A stretch of 64,000 bases of DNA from Pseudoscleropodium purum (Eukaryota; Streptophyta; Bryopsida; Hypnales; Brachytheciaceae): the NCBI GenBank assembly GCA_963969395.1, contig OZ017802.1, positions 6,326,501-6,390,500 on the forward strand, read 5' to 3'. Positions 25,101-39,149 of this stretch are shown in pieces (the first letter of the stretch is position 1; each line of letters starts with the position of its first letter). A program made the translations under genes and the position numbers. The notes under the pieces were generated by a model. It did no database searches and was not told the DNA's origin. It worked only from the letters and a program-made list of their open reading frames with translations.

Positions 25101-28100
25101 ACACATTGAAATGTTAGTGAAGAAACAACAAGTGTCTTTAGTCCATAGCGCATGTTATAGCTGTCACTAGAATACAATCAAAATTACACATGCAAACTAA
25201 ATTTTCACAAAAGGTTAAAACTACAACTAAACCTAAAGACCGATTGAACATTGTATTGCACTTTGTGAAGGATCCATTGCAATTTGAGAGTAGCCACCAA
25301 TAAACTCAGAAACACTTCACTAATGTAACATGAGAGTTTGCTACAAACAAAGTTAGCTCAAAACTCTATAGCTTAGTGAGCAAGGTCAGATTGGGAAGAA
25401 GAGGGATACAAGAGCTTCCCAACTATTGTTTCTATCCTCCCTATTGAACGTTAAGGCAAGGTTGTAACATGTCAGGGTTTGCTGTATGGGCATGCAACTT
25501 TGGAAGGTCTGTAGCCGTACAAAGTTCATCAAAGCATTAAATCACAGCCCTCCTAATAAAGCAATAATAATTAACTAAGGGTGCAACAAGCACTAGGGCT
25601 ATAATTCCAAAGCCGGCCAAATCTAAGAAGCTAATTAAATATATGACATGGCCATAAAGGTAGTTAGTTAGTCTAAATCAAATGTACTTTACGCATGAAG
25701 TACATTCTATTTCTTGCATATATTCTTTTGTATCCCTTTCAGATCACAAAGCTAATAGATATTTGCATATCTAAAGTACCATTAGGCTACAATGTCAATT
25801 TCAATTTTTACTATGAAGCATGGAATCCTGAAAGACTTCTTTTGATTTTTTCTTTTTACTAAACCTTGGCCTAGGATTCAAAGTCTAGAAAAACAATCAA
25901 ACAAACAAACAAACAATCTGATTTCATAAGAGAGATTATAGACATCTAGGAATTCTGTAGATTTCAAAAATCTCAGACTAATATAGATTTCACACTGCAT
26001 GCTCTTAAAACTATACTTGCCTTATATTTCAAAAGTTAATAATGTTCAAAAGTGCCAAAGTAACGAAACATCGCCATTTTAATGAAATTGGCCATAACTA
26101 ATAGTTGTTATTAGAGTCATTATTAAATTCTTATTTTGAAGTTGCATTTTATAACACATATTCATAGTTTTGGAAATCTGCACTACGTACCCCTAGCAAG
26201 TGTTTAGCGCTTAAGCAAATGGATCCCAAAGTTTCTGAATGGAGTTTTGAGCTTTTCCGTTGACCCGTGCTTGCATTCAGCTTCCGAATAGACCTGTCTT
26301 GCACTTTGGGAGCCTTTGGGAGAACTTTATCCATTTGCAGCCCCGGAGCCAGCTGCAGGCAAGGCTGGAGAATTGCAGACGGTTAAGGTTGCACCTAGCT
26401 TTTGGTGAAATAACTGAAAAGGCCTCATCTGCCAATCTACCATAATCGATCGATTCCGGTACCAATCCCTTGCCGAAACTGATGATCAACTAGCATACGC
26501 AAATTAGATCACCATAGCTAGAGTTTGTTTGAGAAGTTGAACTTTAAGCATAGGTGCCCAAGTCATGATTAGTGTGATTTTTGTCTGCGAAGTATTGCAA
26601 AATTTGAAATCCAAAATCCAAATTCGGACTTTAGTAATTGAAGAAGTTGTTTATCTCTGAAACGAAGTAGCAAAGATTGTTGTCACTACACATGCTAAAG
26701 ATTCATGCATGACTAGTCGAACTACTCAACATAACAGACTCTAGGTTAGTCTCCTTTCACGACGCTCTTGGAGTTGTTATGATTATGTACGTGATCGCCA
26801 TATGAGCCCTCTTGTTGTAGTGGACCCTCAGATATTAACACGGCTTATAGTCCATTGAGGCATTTTCATAGAATCTATATGACGAGAGTAAGCCAATAGG
26901 ATATAACTATCCCTACTAGAAGGACCCATTTAGAGGTTTGATTTGTTTACTGTTGTTAAATCTAGTTTTCACCCATCTGATCTAATTGGACATCACTCCA
27001 AGTGTTCAAATACATCTTTGGTTTGTTTTGGTTTTCTTGATGCCCTAGACCTTTTTTCCGAATTATTCATTATTATTCTTCATGACAACGTGTTTGTTGA
27101 CCTTTACTCCTACTGTTGTTATCTGTGGGTGTTCAATATTAGAAAGCATGTCAAAATTGTTGTCTCCTCTATTCGATCACTCTTGAATGAGATTGGAGAA
27201 GCACTGAAATACAATAATGTAAGGGTTGAGACTCTCATGTAATGTAAAACCTGAGTAAGTGAAAGGTCAACTCTGTCATCAAGATTTTGAACTTGAGAAA
27301 GTAAGGGGTGTTCGACCGTGAGTGTTTTGATCTCCATCCTTGGGACCACACATGCACAACTAGGTTCTTTGTAAATAACTCTATGGGTGATTGTGGTTTG
27401 TAACAACAAGTTGCCTTCCAAGCAATGGAGCTTTTTTTTATTCCTACTTTTAGTTTTACTTTTGATTTGATAATAATTATAATGATTTTTTAACGAATTT
27501 GGCTCTTTTGAAACTAAGGGGCCAAGTGAGCAAAGAAAATTATGTCTAAGCTAAATTATAGACTTTTTTGCACTCTTTCCAGAATGGTTGATATTTAAAG
27601 ATTCTACTGTGATTCCTAAAAAAAATTTATGGATGAAGTTTGGATCCTTTTCTAATTCAAAACTTCATCTGCCAATTTTGGTTAATCTAACTATAAAAAA
27701 TGAGTTTTGTTTGTTGGATAAAATTCTATCTTTTTATCTTCTAGTGGATTTATAAGTCTAATGGGATTTGGTCAACCTTGATTGACTCTCTCGATTTCTC
27801 TTATTATGACTTTGATTTAATCTAAATTATTTGATAATGATCTAATTGTTAAGTAAAAGCCCTTTGGATGTTGAAAATATTCTTATGTGATTCTAATTAT
27901 TCCACTTAAAAAGATTCTTTAAAGGTTCTATATTAGACTACCTATCCATTTGTAAACTAAATTCTTTTACCTTAAGGATTTTTTTGTATTAGTGATTTCG
28001 TTTCAAGGTTTATGGAATTTTTTCCTATTCAATTTTTGTTATTAAAATATAATTCTTTACTTGTTTAAATTATCCTAACCTAATTCCTATTATGATTTAA

Positions 28101-28995
28101 CTTTTTATAAATTTTTTTTTAAGAAGGTTGTAATTAATTTCTTACCTCCACATCATTATTCTCCTCATGGTTGATTTGGGTGTCCATCTTGATTGATTTT
28201 ACATGTGTTTCCTCCATCCCTTGTTTGTCTTTTAGTTGATTTTTTCCTTCTTCTAATTTGCAAAAGTCACTTATAATATGCCTAATCTATTTCCTACTAA
28301 ATTCCTATCCTAATTTTTATGAATTTTTGAATTAACAAAAGTCCCTCAAATTTGGTGATTTTTCCTCAACCAAATCTTAAGGGAATCTAGTCTTTTTTGA
28401 AAATATGGCTACCAATTTTATAAACCTAGATATTCCCTTGCTAAACCTTCCTAACAACTTGCTAATAAGACTAAAGCCTTAGTATCTTCCGGTTCACTTG
28501 ATTCCCTAGTGTTTTTTTTCTTCTAATGGTTGACTTTGCTCGTGGTGGGAAGGTAGAGATTCTCTTGAAACTTAGGCCTTCTTCAACCTTCTGGTCTCCC
28601 CTTCTTTTTCACTACTTGAATTCTTGTATTTGAGTTGAAATGTAGTGATGTCGAACTACTTGATTTCTCTACATGCTTCCACTTATGCTTCCTTCTTAGC
28701 TTGTCGTTTCACAACAAGTCTCTACTCCGGCTGAAACCAGGTATGCCCTCAAACCTTGCAATCATGGCAAATGTTTTTTATTTAGTGAAAGTTGCTATAA
28801 TTCTGTTCTCAAACTCCTTGGATGGTTGGTAACCACTTCAGCTTGGGTTTCTATATGTATCAGTCCTCTATAGATCCCCTCAATTTGCAATCAAATTTAA
28901 AAAAAAACATGACCCTCACCTCTGACTCTTAGTTCTCTCTAGCTCATTTAGGCTTTGAGTTACTGGATTCTTAATTACTAGATCCTCTTTGGTTG

Positions 28996-29027
28996 CCAAA
29001 TGAACTAGATCTCTCTAGTTCATTTGG
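28996..29027. repeat. 14-bp-arm palindrome
   Basis: CCAAATGAACTAGA and TCTAGTTCATTTGG are perfect inverted copies around a four-base centre (TCTC). The surrounding 28.9-29.3 kb contains further variants of TCTCTAGTTCATTTGG or TCTCTGGTTCAAT, a low-order degenerate repetition. Confidence 0.85.
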
Positions 29028-29540
29028 CTTGATCTCAAATGGGGTTCTTTTATAAACCGACCCTCTCTGTCTCCCTGGTTCAATTAGTTTGACATCAACT
29101 CAATTATTTTAATAAAGTATTATGTCCCTACATTAGTTTCTTTTAAGTCTAACCAGGCTGAAAATTGACTGAATTTTCAATAGAAGGACTTTCTACTTGT
29201 CATCGGTTTCCTCTGGTTTAACTCAAGTTGGAAATTTACCGAATTTTTAAATAATGGGCCTCCTTCCAGTTTCGGCTCTCTCTGGTTCAATCTAGTTTAA
29301 TGCCATTGAGTTTTTACTTTTAAAGGACCTTTCCTCGTTATATCAAGATCCTCACGTTTGGAAGCCACTGATTTTAAACAACAAGCCTCCCTTTACTATC
29401 GATTATCTCTAAGTGTATAATTCAGAACGAAAATAATTTAAATTTTTTTTTAAATAAAGAGATTTAAGGGGCCAGAGCACCCTCTCCTTTATTCTATATG
29501 GATGGAGGTTGAATATCTGATGTGATCTCGAGATTGTACA

Positions 29541-29572
29541 TGATACCCGGCTGTTGATACCCGGCTGTTGAT
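29541..29572. repeat. 15-bp tandem duplication
   Basis: GATACCCGGCTGTTG occurs twice head to tail with no spacer, followed by GATAAACGG. It lies in a locally GC-richer patch without a supported gene. Confidence 0.9.
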
Positions 29573-31054
29573 AAACGGGATGGGGGTATTGACTAGTTGG
29601 CCGTGGCCCAGGATATGGCTGGTTAGTTTTGGGTCCTTCAACTGATCCAACACACACTGTATTAATCTTTAAGGCTGTTGCTCACCTAACTAGGGTCTCC
29701 TCTGGGGACCCTTTTTAAATAAACTGAACTTGAATCAAAAGCAAACTTAGCTTAATCTCCCATTGAATTGGAACAAATAAAAAGTTAGTTTGAGGAGCAA
29801 AGCTTTGCTGTCTTGGGGTTTTAACCCCAAATTATGAGTAAAAGGTTTGCCATGTGAGAAATAATAAATGTTATGAAACTTGGTTCCCACCCAAGTTTCT
29901 CGAAATGCAACAATGATAAACAACCCACTTATTCTAAGTGAAATGTTTGGGGGATTTGCTCCAACTAAAAGTTGTGAAATCCCACTCAAGTCACCAACTT
30001 TGAAATGATTAGTACAACCCAAATTACACAACATGAATGATTCCTAAAAACTCTTGACAAACAACATCGCCAAAATTCGGTCAAGAGGTTCTTGGGGTTA
30101 GTACCAAACATCAACAAGTAAGCTCAAAGGGGCCCCCATGTCTTTGCAACAAACTTAAGAAGAAGAGCTCAAGAAATACAAGTAAAATGAACTTGAATAT
30201 GATAAAAACACAAGAGCCTTGGCACATACCAAAGAATTCAAACATGGTTACAAAATGGCATCAATGAAATACAAGAAGGAGGTGCAAAGAGAGTCGGTGG
30301 GGGCCCTTTTATACGTTTCCAAGGCCCCCACTTACTTCTATTTACGTTACAACTACCTATGTAATTTAAAAACTACCAAATCCAATTATTACTATACCTA
30401 TTTCTACCCTACTACTAAACCTTCTCTAATTTTTGAAAAAAAACTCTAATTGAAAAATGGATTGCTTTGTTGGCTCTAAAAGATTCAAATTAACATAGAG
30501 ACCTCCTAATCCCCAACTTTTACATTAATTTTCTATACAAAAGACAACATTCTCCACTGTAACATAAAAAGTGAAAAGTCTAAGTTTTGGGATTTGCATC
30601 TTTTGCTAATTCTCTCTTGCTAGGGTTGTCTGGAAGGTTCAAAAATGTAAGAAAAGAATTGAAGATGTCCCAATTTGACCTTTATATGGCTGTAATTTGA
30701 AGGTCAACGCATGGAATGTTTTGTAATATTGTTAAAAACTGTTAAAATTGCCAGCTCAAATAGTTGTTGCCGTCAAATGTTGCAAAACCGTTAGCGCTGC
30801 TTATTTAATCCTAAACACACTATCCTAATTTTTAGTGGTATTTTACCATCACCGGATGAATTTATACAAATTTATCCGCTCTCTGTAATTTTGGTTGACT
30901 TCCCATGGAGTCATGTTCTACAATTCAAAAATTTACAAAACTTTTTGAGTAACTTTTAGGAAGTCTCCAAATTTGCTAAGCAAATTTTCAAGTTCATCTT
31001 GTAGTTTCCCAAGAAAAAATAAATTTACTTCCTTGGAATTTACTTCTTTAGAAT

Positions 31055-31195
31055 GTAATTCCTTCCGAGAGGAATCATTTTTATACAAGGACTTTGTGGT
31101 AGTTTACTTCTTCCGAGGAGGAATCATTTTTGTATAAGAAAATCTTGATAATTTAATTACTCTAGAAAGGAATCATTCTTGTGCAAAGGAATCCT
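31055..31195. repeat. Three diverged tandem copies of about 50 bp
   Basis: The core GAGGAATCATTTTTATACAAG (with variants GAGGAATCATTTTTGTATAAG and AAGGAATCATTCTTGTGCAAA) appears three times at intervals of roughly 50 bases. Each copy is preceded by a TACTTC or TACTCT element. The copies differ by several bases, so the array is old. Confidence 0.75.
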
Positions 31196-32580
31196 AATAG
31201 TCTAGCTTCACCGTCACATTCTTGACATGTTTCTTTGTCATGAAACACCTTTCTTCTTACTATGACTACTACCTATAGTGTCCGTGGATTCCACTTTGTC
31301 CATCTTAGCCAATATAGTCGCTTGCACCTTGTCTAACCAAATTTCACCAGAAGTCTTAGAGTCTTTTATATGGTTGATTTCAAACTAGAACTACTTCCAA
31401 CCCCTTAAATAAACCATTATATCCATAATCAAATTCTAAAATTATCAATATACAACTTTTTTGGAATCCTACCCCTATAAGTATAAGGTTCCTCCCAACT
31501 ATTCTCTAATTCCACTTTCTTAGCCTTTTTTTTACTATAATAATTCATAAAAATGAGCAAAAAGCAAAAAAAAAGAAAATTCTGAGACCTAGATGACAAT
31601 CATGGGGCTCACACTAACTCTCATTAATCTTAAATTTGCATGAGCAAGTTTTCTTTTCTTTATTGTTTGAAGGTGTACTAAAGGGGTACAATGTTGTGAA
31701 GTGGCCCTAGAAGAGGCTACAGGGCGGATGACATTCTGAAGTTCCAAATGCTTATGTGAAAGCTTCAAGTTGGTACAATACTGTGTGAACTTGGAATGCA
31801 TGAAGGGGCCCAAATTCTCATTTAGTTTGATGCACACAAAGAAGATGATGCAGTAGATGAAGATCATACTAAACAAAACCACTAGATCGTCCTACTTGCC
31901 CATTTTGGTGTGGATGCCTTAGGTGTTCTAGACCACGTACTATCCAAGGATGATGGGGGGCCTATTGCCTTCCCGTCCGATAGGTAGTCTTCAAATTCTA
32001 GCCTTGTGAATTCATTCAGATACATTCCGTACCATATAAACCATCCGCAACATGCACCCCATCAAATTAGCATTAGTAAAAAAGGGTGCATTATCACATA
32101 GAGAAGAAAATATTATCACCCTTAGGGACTTGATTCTATGATTTTGATTATCAACAACAACTCAACTCATCTCTTAAAATTCACCAACTATCCAAATTTG
32201 AATAATAAGCAACTATTGGATGTAGAAATTGGGACTAGGCTAATTGGTAAATAGCATCTAATCTTTGAAAGGAAATTAAAGATGCTCTAATATCCCTAAT
32301 AATAACCAATAGCTAGTCAACATGGCCTAACACTCGTTGAACATTCGTAAGGGACCATCATACATTGAGTGAGAAAACAATTTGATCTCAATAGTATTTG
32401 GCTTGTGTAGTACCCGAAGAGGTCTCTTTTGGGATTTTTCCATGGAAGCACACTCTAATGTATTGGTTAAAATGTTTACAATAAATTGTAATGAAAAGAG
32501 TATCCTCTACCTTGGAACGGAAAGAATGGTATGTACCTGTAGGGTATACATGTCAAATCCCATGTAAAATGCAACCAATT

Positions 32581-32609
32581 TGCACCCTCACTAATAGGAT
32601 AAATTAGTG
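32581..32609 (+). repeat. Dispersed 29-bp repeat, copy 1
   Basis: The segment TGCACCCTCACTAATAGG and what follows to AGTGTA matches 54038-54066 with a single difference. A shorter relative, ACTAATAGGATAAATTG, occurs near 19566. The flanks also share fragments such as CACCTAAA, so this is probably part of a small decayed transposable element. Confidence 0.75.
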
Positions 32610-35432
32610 TACCTATGCAGCACCTAAAATTGATCCTAAAGTATTGGGCACCTACAAAAAGGTTCAAAAGTAATTTAGCAATATGTAATATCAATTTGGA
32701 ATCACAAAAGCACAAATGCAATGAGTCCCGACAACTCGGCAAGGTAACCAAATTGAATGCTAAAATGGTTCACAACAATAAAAGTGGGCGCTATACATGC
32801 TTAAAGCTAGCAAAAATGAATAGTGTTAAAGTATTTTATCTATATTTAAGATACATAGATTGTGGGTGAGACCTTGATTGTGGGTGGGACTCCACAACTA
32901 TATGTCTTTCCTGCTTTCTTGAATCTCGACGGCAATTTGTTCCTTGTGCACTCTAATTTGACAAGTTGTGAATTATACTTGGCTAAGTCTTTGTCTTCAT
33001 GGATAATACCATCTTGTATTCTTTTCTTGTTGGTTTGATCTCATGTATTGAGCTTGCTGAATTTTTTCTCCATAGATAGTACCATCTTATATTTTTTTTT
33101 TGTTAGTTTGATCTTATGTACCAAGGTTGCAAAACTTGAGGCTCACCCATCCATGTGCTATGTAGTGTGTTGTTCTTTGAAATGGTTTGATTCAAAGGTG
33201 TTTCTTTCAAAGTTGTTGTAGAGTGTTGTGGGTTGATCTTTTCTTGATTGTCTGATTTGTTTGAGTATTGTAGACGATCAGCTATTTAGCAAAACGTAAT
33301 ATTGGCACATGATCATTTGGAATTGTTTCTGGGTAAATACAAGCTTGAGTGAGTAGCTTCCATATCACATTGGAATGAATTTGAGCACTAGTACCTTTTT
33401 TTCCTAGTCCTATGTCATTGTTTGAATTTGAGGCGTGCAAGTTTCGTAAGTCTGCACTTGGGATTTGACTTACGGCATGTGGATGGAAGGTGCCATTTTT
33501 CAATCATTTCATTCATGTTTTTTGTAGTCTCACTATTACTTGAACTTCAATGATTATATATTCCAATGAAAGGAAACATGTTACTAGCAATTTTGAGCAA
33601 CGTTTGCAAGTTCTAATCTTTGCTTCAATACAATTTAATTTTTCTCTGTATCTTTTGTTTTTTCACTATATAGAGCCTCTAGAATTTTTATGTACAAGAT
33701 GAAGGAAAAATGTCTGTGGATTACATTAGAGGATTTTTTGAGGTCCGATGTCACAAAGATTTGCTATTAGGTTTGGAATAGCACGGGGCTCTTGCTGTAG
33801 AAATGCTTTGCATATAATTGTAGATGCCTATAAAACCCTTAAATCATACTAAACCTAACCTCAAACTCACTATTTCTCTAATCCCTATCCTACAATTCTC
33901 ATAATAATCCTATAATTGTCATATTTAGCTTTGGTTTAGCATAACTTTTGGATAATAGCTCCAAACAAATTTAAACTTTTTCACATTCTAGATCAACTAA
34001 CCAAGTACACAAAAATCAAATTTCATTGCATTATAAGTTACTTTCCGACTTTTATGATCATTTTACCACTACTAACTTCCTAACTCTTCACTACCTCTTC
34101 AACCTGGTTGTATTTTAGTGCATAACTCCTAGATATTAAGTTCATTAAAGCTAAAATTTTGATTCAAGCTAGGAAATAAGATAAGAAAAATACTCTCAAA
34201 GTTTTGTTTCCATTTCACAAGATCATAATAAGAATAAAGCTCCTCAAAACAACTTCTTTTGGTACCTTTGAATCCAAACACCTCCACTTCAAGCTTCATA
34301 ACTTTTTCTTCATAATAAATATAGATCTGAAACTTGGCATCATAATAGATTAAGCATCCAAAAACTCAAATCCAAAGTCTTGTACTCATCCAACACTTCT
34401 TCAAAATGCAACACAAACTCCCTCAAATCAATGCTCTTTTCAATATCAAACCACAACAAGTACACAACTCACACCTCAAAATGCCTTCCCTACTTCCAAC
34501 ACACCAAAACAAAAGAGAAAACAAAGGACTAGCCCTTGCCTCAAGTAGACACCTAAACCCAAAGGCAGTTAGTTGTTGGCTAACCCTAACTCTAACCTAC
34601 AAACCTAGGTATCAAATACTAACCACCTAGTTATCAATTGGTGACTAGCAAGAACAAGAGCTAACAATAAGCTCTTAACACTAGTAAGGCTCACTACTAA
34701 AACACTCTTTTAACAAATAAAGATGTCTCATTTAATAAGTAGACGACCTACATCACGACATCGGAAGGGTTGTGAATTCCCAACTATTTTCGGACCCTAC
34801 GAACTGGCCAAAACCTATTACCTAACGTGGCAATGTGACTACCTCGTTGTTTTCCAAAAAAGATTTCTACTTTGTTTTTTATTTTAAGAAATTAATTAAT
34901 TTTTATTTCATATTTATTTTTCTGATAGTGTAGTGTTCACTTCAGTGCGGGGAGAACTACGGGAGGCAGTTGCTTAAAATGGCCCTTTCGAACCCTAGAA
35001 AATCCTCTAATGGGGGCTGATCTTGAGGTTCCTATTTATATAGAACATGTAATCTAGGCTTTCAATAAAACTTGTTAGATTCTTTACAAATATATGATTT
35101 CTAGTCCATCCTTGGGTTGAAATGCTATTGTTTTTTAGTATTAGTGCTGGCAATTCATTCTTGTCAAGTCAAGTAGCACCTAACTCTTATTTCATGAACA
35201 ACCTAAATTTTGAAGTCGTAATAGATGTCATATGCAGTCAATTTTGGATAGTTGGTTGTGGTACGTCCTTAATCACATTTAAATAGTCACAAGCATTTAT
35301 CAACAATGAATAGACACATATAAATTACTGTAACCTTTACTGTTCAATCAATAAGTTTTCTGATTACTACTATGTAGGTGCATAGCTAACTTTTGGTGAT
35401 GGAAACATCAAAAATTCACAAGTGTAGAGGTC

Positions 35433-35625
35433 AGTATGTTGTGAATATGACACCTGAAATTCATTAGTCCATATCTTGTTCATTGTAGTTGATTTGGTGA
35501 AATTTGCACTTTGAATTTGACTCAAACATGTGGATAGAGCCCAAATTTATGTTGTATATATGACATCTAGAATTCATTTTTCCGTGTCCCATTTATTGTA
35601 GTTGATTTGGTGAAGTTTCTAACGG
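35433..35625. repeat. Two diverged tandem copies of about 115 bp
   Basis: The unit runs from TATGTTGTGAATATGACA through AATTCATTAGTCC to TTGTAGTTGATTTGGTGAA. It is followed by a second copy reading TATGTTGTATATATGACA, AATTCATTTTTCC and TTGTAGTTGATTTGGTGAA. Confidence 0.75.
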
Positions 35626-36040
35626 CAATCATACATCTTGATAAAATCTGAACAAATATTGTTTTTATGATGCATGTGATGTAGAGGATGAACGTTTGAA
35701 AGAAGAAGCTTTAATTGCAATATTACCTACTTCCAAGCTTGGTGTATTCTAATAAGGTAGTGAAATATAGAATATACACACTATTAAGGTCATTATAAGC
35801 ACTAGATGACTAGATGTTATCATCAGTGCTCAGAATTGTATTTTCTTATCATTTTGAGACATTTTAAAGGGATATTTGAAATTAATTAGGGATCTTTCAG
35901 TATTTTAATGTTAAAAAGATTATAGTCCAAAGATCAATAATAATTTTTATGTCAAATTTATATAAATTTTATGAAAAATGTAGCTTGAAGGTAAATTAGG
36001 GGGGATAAAAGTACTTGATTAAAAGCTTTAGAATAGATGA

Positions 36041-36365
36041 AGACTCAAAGTTCAAGTTCAAGAACAAAAGTTCGAGTCAAAGTTCAAAAGTTCAAGTCAT
36101 AGTACAAATGTTCTTTAGGTGTAAGGGGTATAAGGATGTAAGATGTATAAGAAGTGTGTAAAAGTATAAGAAGTAGTTGAACTCTATGTAAGATATAAAA
36201 TGTAAGAGATGTAGAGTAGATAGAAGAAAATGAGTGAAAAAATAAAGGAATCAAGGTGAAAAACTTCTTATGGATAAGATGTAAGATGTAAGAGATAAGT
36301 GAGCATTATGTAAGATATAAAAAGTATGTAAAAGATGTGGGATGTAAGATGAAGTTTGACTTCAA
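36041..36365. repeat. Degenerate AAGTTCAAG and GTAAGATGT arrays
   Basis: First comes a short array of AAGTTCAAG and AAAGTTCGAG variants (36041-36110). It passes into irregular repetition of GTAAGATGTA, TATAAGAAG and TAAGAGATG words. Period is loose at 9-14 bases. It looks like slippage-prone purine-rich sequence rather than coding DNA. Confidence 0.6.
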
Positions 36366-36639
36366 AGTCAAAAAGCAAAGGTTGAAGTCAAAATTGAAGA
36401 AAATGTAAAAAAAAGAGAACAAGCTCACAAAAAAAATGGATATTATAAGCTATAAAAAGGAGTCATATGGATCAACAAAAAAAAATTCGTCTACAATACA
36501 TTCTTCATCTACATTATAAATTTAGTTGCTCGTTGTTTTTTCATTATCTCTCACATCTATAGGCTATTTATCAAGAGTTATATGAGATAGAAGTAGAGGA
36601 ACACCTTCATGCTTTACCTTTGATTTTTTTCATCTATAA

Positions 36640-37150
36640 TGTTTGAAGTAGTTTTTTTTAGACTTTGAAACTTTAAAAGTGGCATCTGTTTGTTGTTAAT
36701 TTTTCAAAAAGTTAAGATTTGTTTGATTTGGAGCTTGTATGTAGGAGTTGTGGGTAATTGAAGGAAAGAGAGGCAGCTGCCTTCATATACCAAAAGTGCA
36801 AACTTTGAGCCTACACAAAATCTTATATACAATTGATCCATAGTTGAATTTTTTTGAAGTATTTTTATGATTTTGTTGTAATTTCAACAAGTTAAGATGT
36901 GTCTAATTTGAAGTTGATTTGTAGAAGGTGTGACTGTTTGAAGAAGTAGAGGTTTGAATTACTATTGCAAAAGTATTTTGTAGAATCCTTGTTTTTTTGG
37001 GCCTCAAATTTTGGGCCATCTTTTTGGCAATAGTAGCTATTGGTATAAAATTTTTGAAGCTTAGAGTGTTTGTTTTTGAGGTTTTAAAAAGTTAAAGAAT
37101 TTTGTGTTTGGAGCTTGGACGAAGTTGTGGCGATCATTCAAATGGCGGAA
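36640..37150. repeat. Three diverged tandem copies of about 180-200 bp
   Basis: The landmark AAAAAGTTAAGATTTG followed by GATTTGGAGCTTG and GTTGTG is found near 36706. It recurs as CAACAAGTTAAGATGTG with AATTTGAAGTTG near 36886, and as AAAAAGTTAAAGAATTT with GTTTGGAGCTTG near 37086. Spacing is 180 and 200 bases. Identity is low outside the landmark. Confidence 0.6.
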
Positions 37151-38814
37151 AGTTTGTTGCCCAAGTATAAGCTATTGGTATGTGGTTTTATCCTCTTCTA
37201 TTTATTATTCTTGTGGTTGAAAACATTCTTTTAGTTTATTTCATTTAAAAAAACTCATTGAACAAAAAAATGTAGATTTTCTTTTATTCAGTAGTTAGAT
37301 AAATAGCTTGGTTTGATTTGGAAGGCAATACAAACATAACAAAACAAAACAAAATCAAAAATCAAACAAATAATCAACAATTTTTTTTTATGCACAAATT
37401 AATGTGACACTAGAGAACTTGCATTAGAACTTGTATTTTGTTTAGGATCATTTCTAAAAAAAAAAAAATTGGGGGTTGACAACCTATATGTGGAATAGTT
37501 CACTAGTACTCCCAAGAAGACATAACTAGGTCTAAGTAACATACCATATCTTCTCACTCTCACGTGAATGACACTAATTCCAAATTGCAAAAAGGAAGAC
37601 ATTCAAATTTTCAATTTAGTCATTTTCTAACCAGAAGGACCCAAACAAAATGAGTGCACTGAAAAAACAATGGCCTCATAATAACAATAGGCTATGAGAA
37701 AACAACTGAACGATCCAAACGTGACTACAAACAACATCTCCTCAATAGAATGCACCAAGGATTTAGGATTGCATGCTTTAAATGCAAATTCCAAATGCCT
37801 AGATTCAACGTCACTTCAGCAAGACTTGCAAATTGCTAGTGTTCGTGAAGACATTAAATCATATAACATTCACATCTCCAGTAAGAGCACCAAGTTGAAA
37901 TGCAACATCTCCATCAAATTTGTTATTGCACGTCATCACTCAGTCAACTCAGGAGTTGAATAAAGATTAAAATGACTCGATGGTCAATAACTACACGAGT
38001 GTGATCAGACATTCCTAACGCAATGTTGGTCATCACCTATGCAGCTTCGAATTGGATACCATACAATCCATAAGTCACTTACGCTTCTACCAAACTAAAT
38101 TTACAGAAAAGAAGATACAAAATTCTGCCAAACAGATAAATACAAATAAAAAAATAAAAAACAATTACATGAACTACAATGGTTAAAGAATTTTCATCTT
38201 CAAATTGAATTCATCTTTTAAGTAGCCATTAACCTATCTTCAGTAGAGGTTTTTGAAACATGTGCAAATTTTCTCTTCAACTAATTTTTTCTTTAATTTT
38301 GACTTAATTATTTTGTTTACACCATGAATTTTTTTATTAATGTCTTTAGCATTTTTATACTCTACGTTTCATTTTTTCAATCTACTAACTAATGCATTAC
38401 TCACTTGTATAGATGTTCCCATCTTTGTATATTCAAGTGGAGTTATTGATGGGATAATATAATAAAAATATGTTTTACTTCACCAGATTATTTCCACTAT
38501 TCCATCATATGTATTAAAATCTATTGAAATTTTGTACCTATCTAAAAGAAATTGCCCCCCTTCAATTTTAAAATCATCTTCTTGACTTTTTAAATTGCCA
38601 TTCTTTGAAGACGTTGGAACCCATATACCATAGGCATAGGAATTAAAGTCTTTATCCCCATGAAAACAATAATTAAAGTCTCTTATAGTATATGTAAGAT
38701 TACTAAAGAGGGCCCTTTCTTCTGCATGTAAAATATCAAACTCAGTTTTTGATAAACTTAGTATTTATGTATTTTATACTTCATTTTTTAATATTTTCAA
38801 ACAAAGATGGTGCT

Positions 38815-39040
38815 AGTCTACAAAAGTTTCAAACTTTAGTCGAGAGTCCGTCGTGAGGCCATTGCCATGTAGGAGCTTGGGCTTCCATGTAAGCATTTTG
38901 GAGGGTGACGGACTTTGGATTGTGCCGCCTTGTGTGAAGGGTTGAGAGGCCAAAGTCGGGGTTTTCTGAAATTTGATTGGTGGAGGCCGATGGACTTTCA
39001 ACCTTGGGCCCATGTGTGAAGCGACCCTAAGTATGGTTTT
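38815..39040 (+). repeat. Dispersed repeat, copy B
   Basis: This is the reverse complement of the segment near 5890-6110, with conserved blocks reading GTCGAGAGTCCGTCGTGAGG, GGACTTTGGATTGTGCCGCC and TTGGGCCCATGTGTGAAGCG. It lacks an adjacent facing copy, so the palindrome seen at 6090-6149 is absent. There is no coding potential consistent with a transposase. Confidence 0.8.
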
Positions 39041-39149
39041 CTGAATTGAGTTTGAACCCTACTTAAGCCCAGGATGGATGGATGGCATATGTGGGTGATC
39101 TTTGCAGAATTCGGTGAGCTTTGATTCTCTTTCATGTCTATGATTCAAT

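Noticed and set aside
29409..29657. Minus-strand 82-codon ORF with a Pro-rich start
   Set aside because: Its sequence includes a tandem duplication and no known domain; nothing upstream or downstream extends it.
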